DNA from: Candidatus Omnitrophota bacterium
GTDB taxonomy: Bacteria > Omnitrophota > Gorgyraeia > 2-01-FULL-45-10
Assembly (NCBI GenBank): GCA_028716065.1
Contig: JAQUQN010000004.1
Coordinates: 1 to 35,114, forward strand
DNA length: 35,114 nt
Reading direction: 5' to 3'
Made by a program: the position numbers and the translations under genes. Below the pieces are notes generated by a model. It did not search any database. It saw only the letters and a list, made by a program, of their open reading frames with translations, and was not told the origin of the DNA. Below are positions 1 to 8,723 of the stretch, piece after piece. The stretch's first letter is position 1, and the number at the start of each line of letters is the position of its first letter.

Positions 1-1140
1 GTCGTTCGAGAAGAGGCTCACGGTGTGGCCGATACCTCCGTGAAAATTAAGGTCTATGCAGAGGTTGACGGCATGCTCGATATCATTGGCCGCATAAAAG
101 GCGAGTATCGGCGGAAGTATTTCGCACGAGAGAGGGCACTTTTTGCCTATCTCTTTTAAGGGCGCTATCAATAACCGCACATTGGAAGATACCTTGACCC
201 CGGCCATCTTGGCTATTGCCGCGGCGCTCTGCCCGACTATTGAAGCATTCATTATCCCGCGTTCGCTGTCGAAGGCGATTTTTTCGATCCGTTTTATATC
301 TTCTTCCGAAAGAAAATGGGCGTTATTCTGTTCAAAGGCCTCTTTGACCTTATCGGCTATCGCCCGTTCCACCACGATGGCCTGTTCGCTCGCGCAGATG
401 GTGCCGTTGTCGAAGGTCTTTGAATACATTATCTGTTCTACAGCAAATTTTATGTCGGCGCTCTTTTCTATGAATACCGGGACGTTGCCGGGCCCGACCC
501 CTATGGCCGGTGTACCGGAACTGTAGGCCGCCCCGACCAATGCCGCGCCTCCCGTGGCAAGGACGAGGGCCAGTTTTTTGTGGCTCATCAAGGCGTGGGT
601 CATTTCCATGGAGCTCTTGTCCAACCACTGTATACAGTCTTCCGGGGCGTCTTCTTTCATGGCCGCTTCATAACAGATACGGGCGGTTTCGTTGCTGCAT
701 TTAGCGGCTCTGGGATGAGGGCCGATTATTATGGGATTTCTCGTTTTTAACGCGCTCAGGATCTTGAACATCACGGTCGACGTAGGGTTGGTCACTGGGA
801 TGAGGGCGAATATAGGGCCCAACGGCTGGGCTATTTCCACGATCCCCTTTTCCTCGTCTTCCGATATGATGCCGACCGTTTTGAGGTTTTTGATATCTTC
901 ATAGACGAACTGGGTGGCCACGACGTTCTTTATTACCTTATCTCTCCAGTTACCCAGGCCCGTCTCCTCGTGCGCCATCTTGGCCAGTCTCACGCGGTTA
1001 TTGAATCCAACCTCATATACCGCCTTTACGATGCGGTCCGTCTTTTTCTGATCGAACTGGCTGAAGATGCCCGCCGCGCAGGACGCCTTTCCCATTATTT
1101 CGTTCACATCTTGCAAATTGGCAGTATTTGTCTTGTCCAT
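1..1140 (-). CDS. adhE: Acylating aldehyde dehydrogenase, N-terminal part of AdhE-type enzyme (cut by window edge)
   Basis: The reading frame is open from ATG at 1140 to the window edge, giving 380 codons without a stop; the C-terminus lies outside. The translation matches the aldehyde dehydrogenase half of AdhE throughout. It has NPTSTVMFK near residue 118, SPHPRA-like GPHPRA, GPGNVPVFIE, and the catalytic cysteine C249 in TICASEQ, close to the position in E. coli AdhE. These enzymes interconvert acetyl-CoA and acetaldehyde with NAD(H) in the cytosol, regenerating NAD+ in fermentation. A gggaggt ribosome site precedes the ATG. Whether an iron alcohol dehydrogenase domain follows cannot be seen, so a stand-alone acetaldehyde dehydrogenase (EutE/MhpF-like) remains possible. 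Confidence 0.85.
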   Translation of the reverse strand, partial: MDKTNTANLQDVNEIMGKASCAAGIFSQFDQKKTDRIVKAVYEVGFNNRVRLAKMAHEETGLGNWRDKVIKNVVATQFVYEDIKNLKTVGIISEDEEKGIVEIAQPLGPIFALIPVTNPTSTVMFKILSALKTRNPIIIGPHPRAAKCSNETARICYEAAMKEDAPEDCIQWLDKSSMEMTHALMSHKKLALVLATGGAALVGAAYSSGTPAIGVGPGNVPVFIEKSADIKFAVEQIMYSKTFDNGTICASEQAIVVERAIADKVKEAFEQNNAHFLSEEDIKRIEKIAFDSERGIMNASIVGQSAAAIAKMAGVKVSSNVRLLIAPLKEIGKKCPLSCEILPPILAFYAANDIEHAVNLCIDLNFHGGIGHTVSLFSND

Positions 1141-1192
1141 CGTACCTCCCTTGATTAAATCCATAGACATCGTTGCAGCATGGCCGGGTTAA

Positions 1193-1221
1193 ATTCTATC
1201 AGTCCGGCCGGTAAAAGTCAA
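1193..1221 (-). promoter_or_regulatory. Sigma70-like promoter for adhE
   Basis: Read on the minus strand: TTGACT (1221-1216), a 17-base spacer, then TAGAAT (1198-1193). The start codon is about 50 bases further on. Spacing is ideal and both boxes are close to consensus. Confidence 0.65.
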
Positions 1222-1258
1222 TTTTTTACTACAGACTACCGGGCGCGAAAAAAATGTC

Positions 1259-1287
1259 TTGCATAAGTAGTTTATATTAAGTAGGAT
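1259..1287 (+). promoter_or_regulatory. Possible sigma70-like promoter for the 1310 operon
   Basis: TTGCAT (1259-1264), a 17-base spacer and TAGGAT (1282-1287), just upstream of an AAGGAGGT ribosome site. It is back to back with the minus-strand adhE promoter. Confidence 0.4.
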
Positions 1288-1309
1288 AGTATAAAAAGGA
1301 GGTAAGGAT

Positions 1310-1699
1310 ATGAGGAAGAAAAGATGGTGCCTGACGATCACTTTGATCTTCGCGTTCTGTTTTGCGGTTTCCTCCATTCTGGCCGAAGAGAACCAGGATG
1401 AACTGCGCTCGAAACTGAGAGACCTGGGCTACCAGAAGGAAAAACTGACCAGAGAGTATCAAAACCAGGTGGACAAGATATCCAGGGCTTCCGGAGATAA
1501 GCTGGCCGAGATAAAAGAAGAGTTTCACAGAAAGCGCGACGCCTGCCTGAACGACAAGAAGGACAAGCTCAATGCCGCCAAGAAGGATTATGAGACCAGG
1601 ATAGAGCCTCTGGCCGAAAAGGAGAAAGAGATCATACAGAAATTGGCACCCGAAGGCGGGTCCAATTTTGCGAAATCCAAATCGGAAAAGAAAAAATAG
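1310..1699 (+). CDS. Small secreted charged coiled-coil protein, unknown function
   Basis: 129 residues. A hydrophobic signal sequence covers about residues 6-24 (ending SSILAEE). The rest is almost entirely charged and heptad-like, rich in K, E, D and R, consistent with one long coiled coil, and ends in a run of lysines. The start is supported by AAGGAGGT six bases before ATG. It leads a closely spaced set with the genes at 1709 and 2178; the latter also has a long coiled coil after a signal sequence, so the two could interact in the periplasm (inference). No family recognised. Confidence 0.7.
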   Translation: MRKKRWCLTITLIFAFCFAVSSILAEENQDELRSKLRDLGYQKEKLTREYQNQVDKISRASGDKLAEIKEEFHRKRDACLNDKKDKLNAAKKDYETRIEPLAEKEKEIIQKLAPEGGSNFAKSKSEKKK

Positions 1700-1708
1700 G
1701 AGGAGTAG

Positions 1709-2167
1709 ATGGGCCGGACGATCGGAAGTACTTTAGCGGTAGTCGCGTTCCTGGTTTTCAGCGCTTCTTTTTCATATTGCCTCGTAGTGGAGCCGGAGAT
1801 ATTCGTCGATGAGTATAACGCGGCCACGGACCTGCAGCGCGCTCAGATGGACGACCAGTACCGGTATGTCGAAATGAATGTCAGCGGCACGATAAAGAAT
1901 GTCGAGGACTGGGACACCTTCGATGAGAGGACCGATACGAGCAGGCATTATTACAGGGTGACGCTCGATACCACCGCGAGCCCGAAAGGCGTACCTTACG
2001 AGATACTGATCTTCTCGAATGATAAGGACAAGGTGAGCATGCTCAACAGGGGAGAGAAGATGCATTTTACCGGGACTTTCCTGAAGATCATAGACCAGCG
2101 GCTACTCTATTCGATATGGGTGTATAACGGGGAGTTGACGGAAGAAGATAAGGTAATGTTCAGGTAA
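1709..2167 (+). CDS. Secreted protein of unknown function, possibly OB-fold-like
   Basis: 152 residues with a signal sequence (about 1-24). The mature part is mixed alpha/beta and includes stretches such as YVEMNVSGTIKNV, HYYRVTLDTT and EKMHFTGTFLKI. This strand pattern with 'binding of X plus tolerance of salt/ligand' spacing resembles small OB-fold proteins, but I cannot assign a family. It starts nine bases after the preceding gene with GGAGGAG as ribosome site, and stops ten bases before the MscS gene, so all three are likely co-transcribed. Confidence 0.65.
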   Translation: MGRTIGSTLAVVAFLVFSASFSYCLVVEPEIFVDEYNAATDLQRAQMDDQYRYVEMNVSGTIKNVEDWDTFDERTDTSRHYYRVTLDTTASPKGVPYEILIFSNDKDKVSMLNRGEKMHFTGTFLKIIDQRLLYSIWVYNGELTEEDKVMFR

Positions 2168-2177
2168 GAGAGATGCT

Positions 2178-3608
2178 ATGAAACGGATTTTAACTTTAAT
2201 AATAATCTCAGTCGCCCTTCTATTATATATGGGCGGATCTTCATTTTCCGAAGACGCAAGCGGGACAAAGGCGCCTGCCGTCCAGGGGGAAGGGAAATCT
2301 GCCGGTACAACAGCCGGGGATAAAAACACTTCGAACGGAACTAAAAAGGACGAGATAAAGAAACTTGAGGAAAAGGTAGAGGCGACGAAAGAGATCATAA
2401 AGAATAAAGAAAACACCGTGGACGTCGCCAGGATCGAGGTTGAAAAGGCCCTGGCCGAGAAAGAGGACATTGAAAAGACCGCCAAGTTAAAAGGAGAAGC
2501 CGCCGCGCTGACGAAAAAAGAGGCGGAACTTACGAAGAAAGAGGCGAAGGATACAGAGAATAAGGAGTTATTGAAAAAGGCCAGGGAGCTTGAAAAAGAA
2601 GCAAAAAGGCTAGAAAAAGAAGCAGAGCTTTACTATAAGAAATTGGGAGTAGTAGAATCGAAGGCGCAGATCGCCCTGGAGGGCGTAGCTACCAAAGAGA
2701 CAAATGTCCAAAGTCTAAAAAAAGCGCTCGAGTCCCTTGAGAGGGAGAAGAGCGAAAGGCGCAGCCTTTCGGAAAAACTCCTGGAAACCCTGAAGATAAT
2801 AGCGATAGGGATATTTTTCATATTATTCCTGAATGTGGCCATAAAAAGTTTTGAGAAACTGAGCTTCAGGAGCCACGTGGCCGGAGAAAGGGAGATAGTT
2901 CTCAGAATAAAGACCTTCGGAAAGATCCTCTACTGGCTATTGGCCGTATTCGCGCTTCTCATGGTCGTTTACGCCATACTGGAGGTTTTCGGGATAAGCG
3001 TAGCGCCGCTTTTGGCCGGGGCCGGCGTGATAGGCCTGGCGTTCGGGTTCGGGGGCCAGTACCTTATCCGTGACGTCATAAACGGTTTCTTCATTCTGGT
3101 CGAAGGCCAGTACCGGATAGACGATGTAATAAAGGTAGGGGAATACTCCGGCCTAGTCGAAGACGTCAATCTGCGGACCACTACACTCAGGGACCTTGAG
3201 GGCAGGGCCATCATCATCCCGAACGGCGAGATAAAGACGGTAGTCAACTTTACCAAGGAATATGCCCAGGCGCTTTTCGACATAGGCATCGCGTATAAAG
3301 AGGATGTCGACCGTGTCATAGGTGTCATAAAGGATATCGGCAAGGGTATGCGGCAGGACCCGTATTTCGGACGCCTCATACTGGATGATCTGGAGATGTT
3401 CGGCGTTGACAATTTTACCGACTCGGCGGTAATAATTAAATTCCGTATAAAGACATTACCGATAAGGCAATGGGAGGTCTCGAGGGAATTCAAAAGGCGC
3501 CTGAAGAACCGTTTCGACGAACTCGGGATAGAGATACCGTTTCCGCATCGTAAGATTTACTGGCAGGAGGATGGCGGTCGTCCTCGTAAGGGCCAGCAGA
3601 AACCCTAA
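2178..3608 (+). CDS. MscS-family mechanosensitive channel with N-terminal periplasmic coiled coil
   Basis: 476 residues. A signal sequence (1-24) is followed by a low-complexity linker and a long K/E-rich coiled coil (about 55-200). Two membrane helices lie at about 205-230 and 245-272. The MscS pore helix and beta domain follow: GVIGLAFGFGGQYLIRD, then VGEYSGLVEDVNLRTTTLRD and IIIPNGEI, the family's hallmark. MscS channels sit in the inner membrane and release solutes on hypo-osmotic shock. The extra N-terminal coiled coil is longer than in E. coli MscS, as in MscK/YbdG-like relatives, and may sense the periplasm or partner the coiled-coil protein at 1310 (inference). Confidence 0.88.
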   Translation: MKRILTLIIISVALLLYMGGSSFSEDASGTKAPAVQGEGKSAGTTAGDKNTSNGTKKDEIKKLEEKVEATKEIIKNKENTVDVARIEVEKALAEKEDIEKTAKLKGEAAALTKKEAELTKKEAKDTENKELLKKARELEKEAKRLEKEAELYYKKLGVVESKAQIALEGVATKETNVQSLKKALESLEREKSERRSLSEKLLETLKIIAIGIFFILFLNVAIKSFEKLSFRSHVAGEREIVLRIKTFGKILYWLLAVFALLMVVYAILEVFGISVAPLLAGAGVIGLAFGFGGQYLIRDVINGFFILVEGQYRIDDVIKVGEYSGLVEDVNLRTTTLRDLEGRAIIIPNGEIKTVVNFTKEYAQALFDIGIAYKEDVDRVIGVIKDIGKGMRQDPYFGRLILDDLEMFGVDNFTDSAVIIKFRIKTLPIRQWEVSREFKRRLKNRFDELGIEIPFPHRKIYWQEDGGRPRKGQQKP

Positions 3609-3626
3609 AACCATAGGAGGGAGTAG

Positions 3627-3875
3627 ATGGCGAAGTTGGACGCGAAGGCATTCGGGCTCGCTTGCGGCATAATATGGGGCGCGCTCATGTTCATCATGGG
3701 CATGGCCGATGTCTATAGCACATGGGGAGACAGGTTCGGGTCCGTCATGGCGTCGGTATATATAGGGTACTCTCCCACCATCGTGGGGAGCATCATAGGC
3801 GGTGTATGGGGTTTCATCGATGCAGGTATAGGCGGAGCGGTACTTGCGTGGCTCTACAATAAATTTGCGAAATAA
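3627..3875 (+). CDS. Small two-helix membrane protein (holin-like)
   Basis: 82 residues with two hydrophobic segments: about 8-28 (GLACGIIWGALMFIMGM) and 52-77 (IVGSIIGGVWGFIDAGIGGAVL, glycine-rich). The glycine-packed hairpin resembles small proteins often labelled bacteriophage holin-like, but nothing here suggests a phage. GGAGGGAG precedes the ATG. It closes the MscS operon and is followed directly by a terminator, so a role in membrane or osmotic stress with MscS is a reasonable guess. Confidence 0.7.
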   Translation: MAKLDAKAFGLACGIIWGALMFIMGMADVYSTWGDRFGSVMASVYIGYSPTIVGSIIGGVWGFIDAGIGGAVLAWLYNKFAK

Positions 3876-3897
3876 TATCGGGCTCGGAGTACAGACG

Positions 3898-3941
3898 ATC
3901 AGTAGGCCGTGATCAAAAAAAGCGGCCTGCTGATTCTTTTT
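3898..3941 (+). terminator. Rho-independent terminator after the MscS operon
   Basis: ATCAGTAGGCCG (3898-3909) pairs with CGGCCTGCTGAT (3923-3934), with one G-U pair and a 13-base loop, and is followed by TCTTTTTGTC. Confidence 0.75.
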
Positions 3942-3955
3942 GTCTATTTGATGAG

Positions 3956-4660
3956 ATGATTGCGAAAAATCTGGTAATTGCAGTTTTATTCCTGACGGTT
4001 ACGCTTGCGGGCCTCGCGGAGTTGACAGCCGCGCCGTCCAACGGCACCCGCTTCCCGCCCGCCAGGAAAGTAGAATTGGGTTACGAATATAATGCCATGT
4101 TCGAAAGGCCTCTCGACCGCTCATACGGCGAGCTCAAGACACAGGACCATTTTTATACGGTCTCTTTCGGGGTCTCGGACTGGTTTTCTCTGGACGGCAA
4201 GATAGGAATAGGAGATGTTACCGCCAGCGCCAACGATCACCTGCCCAGGCTTGAATATAATACCGGGTTCGCCGGAGGGTACGGTTTCCGCATAAAGGCG
4301 TTCGACTACAAGAGATGGGGCATACGGCTCATAACGGGATTTCAGCACATCAGCGTCCATCCTCAGGACAGGAGCGCCGACGACGACAAGTATGAATGCT
4401 TTCTGGACGACTGGCAGGTTAGCGGCATAGTGGCCAAGGACTGGAGATCGGTGACGGCGTACGTGGGCATGAAAGGTTCGGACTGCGAGATAGTATATAA
4501 GTTGAACAAGCACGACAAGAAGCGCCGGTATTCCAAAGAACATCTCGGGCTCATAACCGGATTGGAATTATATTTTTTCGATAATAAAGCGCGCGTCAAT
4601 TTGGAAGGACGCTTTTTTGACGAGACCGCTCTTTCCGCCGCGGTATCGTACCTGTTTTAG
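3956..4660 (+). CDS. Outer-membrane beta-barrel protein, unknown function
   Basis: 234 residues. Signal sequence about 1-26 (ending LTAAPS). The mature part alternates polar and hydrophobic residues with many aromatics (VELGYEYNAMF, HFYTVSFGVSDWFSLDGKIGIG, GGYGFRIKAF). It ends in AVSYLF with a terminal phenylalanine, the usual signal for insertion by the BAM complex. Length suits a barrel of 8-10 strands. The start has a weak ribosome site. It follows a terminator and begins a run of envelope genes. No specific family or substrate can be named. Confidence 0.7.
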   Translation: MIAKNLVIAVLFLTVTLAGLAELTAAPSNGTRFPPARKVELGYEYNAMFERPLDRSYGELKTQDHFYTVSFGVSDWFSLDGKIGIGDVTASANDHLPRLEYNTGFAGGYGFRIKAFDYKRWGIRLITGFQHISVHPQDRSADDDKYECFLDDWQVSGIVAKDWRSVTAYVGMKGSDCEIVYKLNKHDKKRRYSKEHLGLITGLELYFFDNKARVNLEGRFFDETALSAAVSYLF

Positions 4661-4689
4661 AAAACGGTCCAAACCCAAGGAGGCATGGA

Positions 4690-5574
4690 GTGAAAAGAAG
4701 AACATTCTTCATTATGGCAGCGGCGCTACTTTGTGTTTTCTGCGCCGTGGCTGCAGTGGCAGTCTCATCTCTGGAGTATCAGCATGAAAGGACGAAAGAG
4801 CTGGTAGGCCTGGTCGATGACGCCGCTGGACTTGTAAAGGATAAAGGCGAGGCCGCGTTCCCTGAATTCAGGATCTCCGGCAGCAAATGGCTGACCGGCG
4901 ATACCTATATTTTCGTACTCGACCCGGAAGGCAACATGCTGGTCCATCCCGACGAGGCGCTTGAAGGAAAGAACGAAATGAACTTAAAAGACGCGAACGG
5001 AAAACCCATCGTCAGCATGCTCATAGAGACAGCTTCCGGCAAAGACGGCGAAGGATGGGTGCATTATCTATGGCCGAAGCCGCGCCAGATCGAGCCTTCA
5101 TGGAAGAGCGCTTTCGCGAAGGCCGTCACCGCTCCTTCCGGCAAGATATACATAGTGGGAAGCGGCTGTTACGACCTGAAGATGGAAAAGAAATTCATCA
5201 GCGATGTTGTCGATGAGGCGTCGAAACTGATCGAGAAGAAAGGCGCGAAGGCGTTCGCGGACATACGCGATAAGGCCGGAGCATTCACCTTCCTGGATAC
5301 TTATGTCTTTGTCGATACGCCTGACGGCGTGGAAGTGGTGAACGCCGCCTTTCCGTCAATAGAGGGCAAGAACATGATGAATTTCAGGGATGTTGGAGGG
5401 AAGTATGTCGTGATGGATTATATCAATGCCGCCCTTACCAAGGGCTCCGCATGGGTGGATTATCTCTGGCCGAAACCGGGCGAGACGAACCCATCGATAA
5501 AATATACCTACGTCAGAAAAGTAAATCACGGTAATGAGGTATTCATAGTCGGGTCCGGAGCGTACCTGGATTGA
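4690..5574 (+). CDS. Secreted tandem Cache-domain (sCache_2-like) protein
   Basis: 294 residues from GTG, supported by AGGAGG six bases upstream; the nearby ATG at 4685 hits a stop at once. Signal sequence or anchor at about 7-26. Two similar halves follow (about 30-165 and 165-294). Each has a TY-F-V strand, then EGKN-MN, then HYLWPKP or DYLWPKP, and ends in VGSG-Y. This is the pattern of single Cache domains that bind small ligands such as carboxylates outside the cell. Unlike most Cache proteins it has no methyl-accepting, kinase or GGDEF domain, so it would be a free or anchored binding protein. Confidence 0.75.
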   Translation: MKRRTFFIMAAALLCVFCAVAAVAVSSLEYQHERTKELVGLVDDAAGLVKDKGEAAFPEFRISGSKWLTGDTYIFVLDPEGNMLVHPDEALEGKNEMNLKDANGKPIVSMLIETASGKDGEGWVHYLWPKPRQIEPSWKSAFAKAVTAPSGKIYIVGSGCYDLKMEKKFISDVVDEASKLIEKKGAKAFADIRDKAGAFTFLDTYVFVDTPDGVEVVNAAFPSIEGKNMMNFRDVGGKYVVMDYINAALTKGSAWVDYLWPKPGETNPSIKYTYVRKVNHGNEVFIVGSGAYLD

Positions 5575-5666
5575 GGCGCCGCCGGTCCTGTCACTTAGAA
5601 GGATTTTGTTATACGCTTTAAACAGATGATGCCTTGTAATTCAGATATTAAAAGATGGATGCCTGT

Positions 5667-6899
5667 ATGAAGAGACAAAAGATTCTGTTTCTTTTTCTTG
5701 CGGTTGTTGTCCTTGTTACGGCTTCCGGATGCGCGCATCTTCGTAACGCAGTGCCGAAAGACCTGACAGACTCGGCGGAGATAGCAGGCATGCCGGATAT
5801 CCGTTCATATTTCGATGACCCGAATCCTCTGGTCGAAAGAAGTCTCCTGGAGGCGATAAAGGAAGAGCCGAAAGGTGAATACCCTCTCAATGCCGAAGGC
5901 ATAAAGATCTATCCGATGCTTGCCCTATCGGGAGGCGCGGCGAACGGAGCCTACGGAGTGGGCCTCCTGAAAGGCTGGTCCGAGGAAGGCTCACGGCCGG
6001 TCTTCAAGGCCGTCACCGGAGTCAGCACGGGAGCCATCATCGCGGTCTTAGCGTTTCGGGGAAAGGATTATGATAACGAACTGGAGAAGTTGTATACGAC
6101 GGTTTCGACAAAGGACATCATGAAAGAGAAGGGATTGTTCAGCGCCGTTTTTGGAGACTCGCTGGCGAGCTCGAAACCGCTTGGGCGATACATCGCCTCT
6201 TTCGTGGATGAAAAACTATTGAAAAGAGTAGCCGAGGAGCACAGGCGCGGCCGCAGGTTATTCGTGGGAACCGTAAATCTCGACGCCCAGAAGTTCGTCA
6301 TATGGGACATGGGCGCCCTGGCCTGTAAAGGAGGGCCGGCAGCCGAGGAACTTTTCCAGAAGGTGCTCCTGGCATCGGCTTCCATTCCCGTTACCTTCCC
6401 ACCGGTCTATTTTAAGGTAGAGGCGGACGGAAAAGTTTATGATGAAATGCACGTGGACGGCGGCACCATGACCCAGGTATTTTATCTTTACGGATTTCTC
6501 AAGAACATGGAAGCCATGGCCAAGGCCGCGCATGTCAATCCGTCGAAGTTCAGGCCCGACCTTTACGTGATCAGGAACGGCTACGTCTCGGCCAACTGGG
6601 AGCAGGTGCGGGATAATCTCGCCTCCATCAGTTCCCGCGCCATCGATACGTTCGTTGACTCCCAGGCGGTAGGAGACCTATATAGACTATATGTCTTTAC
6701 GAAGAGAAGAGGAGGCACTTTTAACCTCGCCTATATCCCGCCCGATTTTAAGCCCAAGGCAAAAGAACTTTTCGACATGGCCGAGATGCGGCGCCTGTTC
6801 CTGAGGGGTTACCACGATGGCCTGAACGGCTACCAGTGGCACAAGACGCCTCCGGGTTTAAAGGAAAGTTCCGACGCCCAGGACTGGTCGACCAAATAG
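5667..6899 (+). CDS. Patatin-like phospholipase lipoprotein
   Basis: 410 residues from ATG at 5667 (an in-frame ATG lies at 5655; neither has a strong ribosome site, and 5667 gives a standard lipoprotein signal). Lipobox TASGC puts the lipidated cysteine at C22. The patatin signature is complete: oxyanion loop GGAANGAYG from G89, nucleophile elbow GVSTG with S120, and the dyad aspartate in DGG (D264). Patatins hydrolyse acyl esters of phospholipids or other lipids with a Ser-Asp dyad. Being a lipoprotein, it acts at the inner or outer membrane, or on other cells. The next gene, another lipoprotein hydrolase, starts six bases downstream. Confidence 0.88.
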   Translation: MKRQKILFLFLAVVVLVTASGCAHLRNAVPKDLTDSAEIAGMPDIRSYFDDPNPLVERSLLEAIKEEPKGEYPLNAEGIKIYPMLALSGGAANGAYGVGLLKGWSEEGSRPVFKAVTGVSTGAIIAVLAFRGKDYDNELEKLYTTVSTKDIMKEKGLFSAVFGDSLASSKPLGRYIASFVDEKLLKRVAEEHRRGRRLFVGTVNLDAQKFVIWDMGALACKGGPAAEELFQKVLLASASIPVTFPPVYFKVEADGKVYDEMHVDGGTMTQVFYLYGFLKNMEAMAKAAHVNPSKFRPDLYVIRNGYVSANWEQVRDNLASISSRAIDTFVDSQAVGDLYRLYVFTKRRGGTFNLAYIPPDFKPKAKELFDMAEMRRLFLRGYHDGLNGYQWHKTPPGLKESSDAQDWSTK

Positions 6900-6905
6900 A
6901 AGAGA

Positions 6906-8285
6906 ATGGCGAAATTCTCGAGATGCTTAATTCTTCTAGTTCTGGCCGTCTCGCTTGCGGGATGTGTGCACGATACGACGCGCCAGGCGGGCCTTCGTGC
7001 CTGGGCCGGCGAACTTCCTTTCGTTACACGCCAGATGAAGACGGCCGGATTCTGGATAGCGCGCCATCCCCATCCCGATAAAATCATATTGACCCCCAAA
7101 GAGATAACGTCTTATAACTCTTATATTACCTGTGACCTGGGACTTACCAACGATATTGCCAACGCTGCTCCCCGCTATTCCGGCGATTTATTATCCGGAG
7201 CGCTTAAGGAGGCGCTGAGTTCCGTCGAAGATAAGGGCCTTTACGATATCCACACTAGACCCGCGGGAAAGGCCTTTTTCGTACGAATGCAAAAGAAGAT
7301 GCGCCTGGAGGAGATAGGACCTGAAATAAATGTCAGATACGGTTTCATCAGCCGTTATTGCGACCAGCGCATCCTGCCTTCTGATGAGGGTCTCTTCGCT
7401 TCGCCCGACGATATCGATTTCGATGAATTACAGAATAGTTCCCTGGAGATAGGGGCCCCGGTCCTCATACTTCATGAAAGTAACGACGGGGCGTGGCTCT
7501 ATGTGGTGGCTGCGGCCAGTTCCGGATGGGTGAAGTCCGGCAACGTGGCGTTCTGTGATAAAGCCGTACTGGCCGATTATGTAAACAGAAGGCCCATTGC
7601 GGTCATGACGGCGAGCAAGGCCGATATCTACCTCGACCCTTCTTTAAGAGATCATTACGGTTATGTTCACATGGGTTTCGTCCTGCCGCTCGCCGAAGAA
7701 GGCGCCTCCGATGCGGTAAAGGTGATGGTGCCGTTCAGGGCCGACGACGGCAGGTTTACAGCTCGCGCCTGCTACATGAAAAAGGACGAAGTAAATATAG
7801 GATACCTTCCTTATACGCCGCGAACTATATTAGAGCAGGCATTTAAAATGCTCAATGCCCCTTACGGCTGGGGAGGCATGCGCGGCGAACAGGACTGCAG
7901 CATGTTCATCCAGGAAATATTCGGGACAGTGGGATTAAAGTTGCCCAGAAACTCCTCGGCTCAAGGAAAAGTGGGTTATCCCGCGGGTGAAATAGATAAA
8001 AATACTACAGATGAAGATAAATATGATATACTCTCAAAAAGGGCTATCAGCGGCATAACGCTTTTATACATGAAAGGGCACATCATGTTATATTTAGGCT
8101 CCGTCGATGGACGCCCGTATGCCATAAATGCCTTATGGGCTTACCGTGAAAAGCAAGGGGATGAGGAACTGACGCGTGTCGTGAACCGCGTGGCCGTGGC
8201 TGAATTATCGCTTGGCAAAGGCAGCGCGAAAGGTTCCCTTCTTAACAGGATCTCGTCGATTCGCATAATAGGTAATCCGCGTTGA
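6906..8285 (+). CDS. SH3-domain NlpC/P60 cysteine peptidase lipoprotein
   Basis: 459 residues. Lipobox SLAGC with C20. An N-terminal helical region (about 40-150) is followed by SH3-like segments around PVLILHESNDGAWLYVVAAASSGWVKS and a second such region, then a C-terminal NlpC/P60 domain (about 305-459). Catalytic residues visible: C331 in QDCSMF, H392 in GHIMLYLG and probably N408. This is the architecture of SH3-containing dipeptidyl endopeptidases (YkfC type) that cleave gamma-D-Glu-diamino-acid bonds in peptidoglycan peptides. It is probably translated with the patatin gene just upstream. The pair would attack membrane lipid and cell-wall peptides. Confidence 0.85.
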   Translation: MAKFSRCLILLVLAVSLAGCVHDTTRQAGLRAWAGELPFVTRQMKTAGFWIARHPHPDKIILTPKEITSYNSYITCDLGLTNDIANAAPRYSGDLLSGALKEALSSVEDKGLYDIHTRPAGKAFFVRMQKKMRLEEIGPEINVRYGFISRYCDQRILPSDEGLFASPDDIDFDELQNSSLEIGAPVLILHESNDGAWLYVVAAASSGWVKSGNVAFCDKAVLADYVNRRPIAVMTASKADIYLDPSLRDHYGYVHMGFVLPLAEEGASDAVKVMVPFRADDGRFTARACYMKKDEVNIGYLPYTPRTILEQAFKMLNAPYGWGGMRGEQDCSMFIQEIFGTVGLKLPRNSSAQGKVGYPAGEIDKNTTDEDKYDILSKRAISGITLLYMKGHIMLYLGSVDGRPYAINALWAYREKQGDEELTRVVNRVAVAELSLGKGSAKGSLLNRISSIRIIGNPR

Positions 8286-8330
8286 TATAACGGCGTTTCT
8301 GCCGTAGATTTTACAGGAAAGGAGGAAGGT

Positions 8331-8696
8331 GTGGTCATACTTGTAAAGAGTATAGGCGCGTTGATCATATTCGTGGGAGCGCTATGCATCTTGAACCCGC
8401 AGGCCATGAAAGGGCTGCTCTCTTTCTGGAAGGCGGGCAAGAGGGTATATGCGATAGGAATTATACGTCTGGTATTCGGCATATTATTTTTAATTGCCGC
8501 GCCGCAGTGTAAGGAGCCGTGGCTGATAAGGGTCTTCGGCGTCCTGATGCTCTTGAGCGCCTTTACCATTTTTTTCATGGGCCTGGAGAAGATAAAGGGA
8601 ATGTTCGAATGGTTCGATAAAAGGCCGTTATCCGTAATTCGTATACTGGCGCTTGTAGCTTTTGTTATAGGGGCTTTGATAGCATACTCGGCGTAA
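8331..8696 (+). CDS. Small integral membrane protein, unknown function
   Basis: 121 residues from GTG (ggaggaag just upstream). There are four hydrophobic segments: about 6-22, 41-57, 64-82 and 102-119. It looks like a compact four-helix membrane protein. The pattern is somewhat like DUF2065-type proteins, but I do not claim membership. It lies 45 bases after the NlpC/P60 gene and 27 before the next, all on one strand, so it is probably in the same transcript. Confidence 0.65.
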   Translation: MVILVKSIGALIIFVGALCILNPQAMKGLLSFWKAGKRVYAIGIIRLVFGILFLIAAPQCKEPWLIRVFGVLMLLSAFTIFFMGLEKIKGMFEWFDKRPLSVIRILALVAFVIGALIAYSA

Positions 8697-8723
8697 AACT
8701 TAAAAGAAAGGAAGGATTTTGGC

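Noticed and set aside
3627..3875. Reading the 82-residue holin-like gene as a prophage remnant
   Set aside because: No other phage gene is nearby and it is embedded in a chromosomal operon with MscS.
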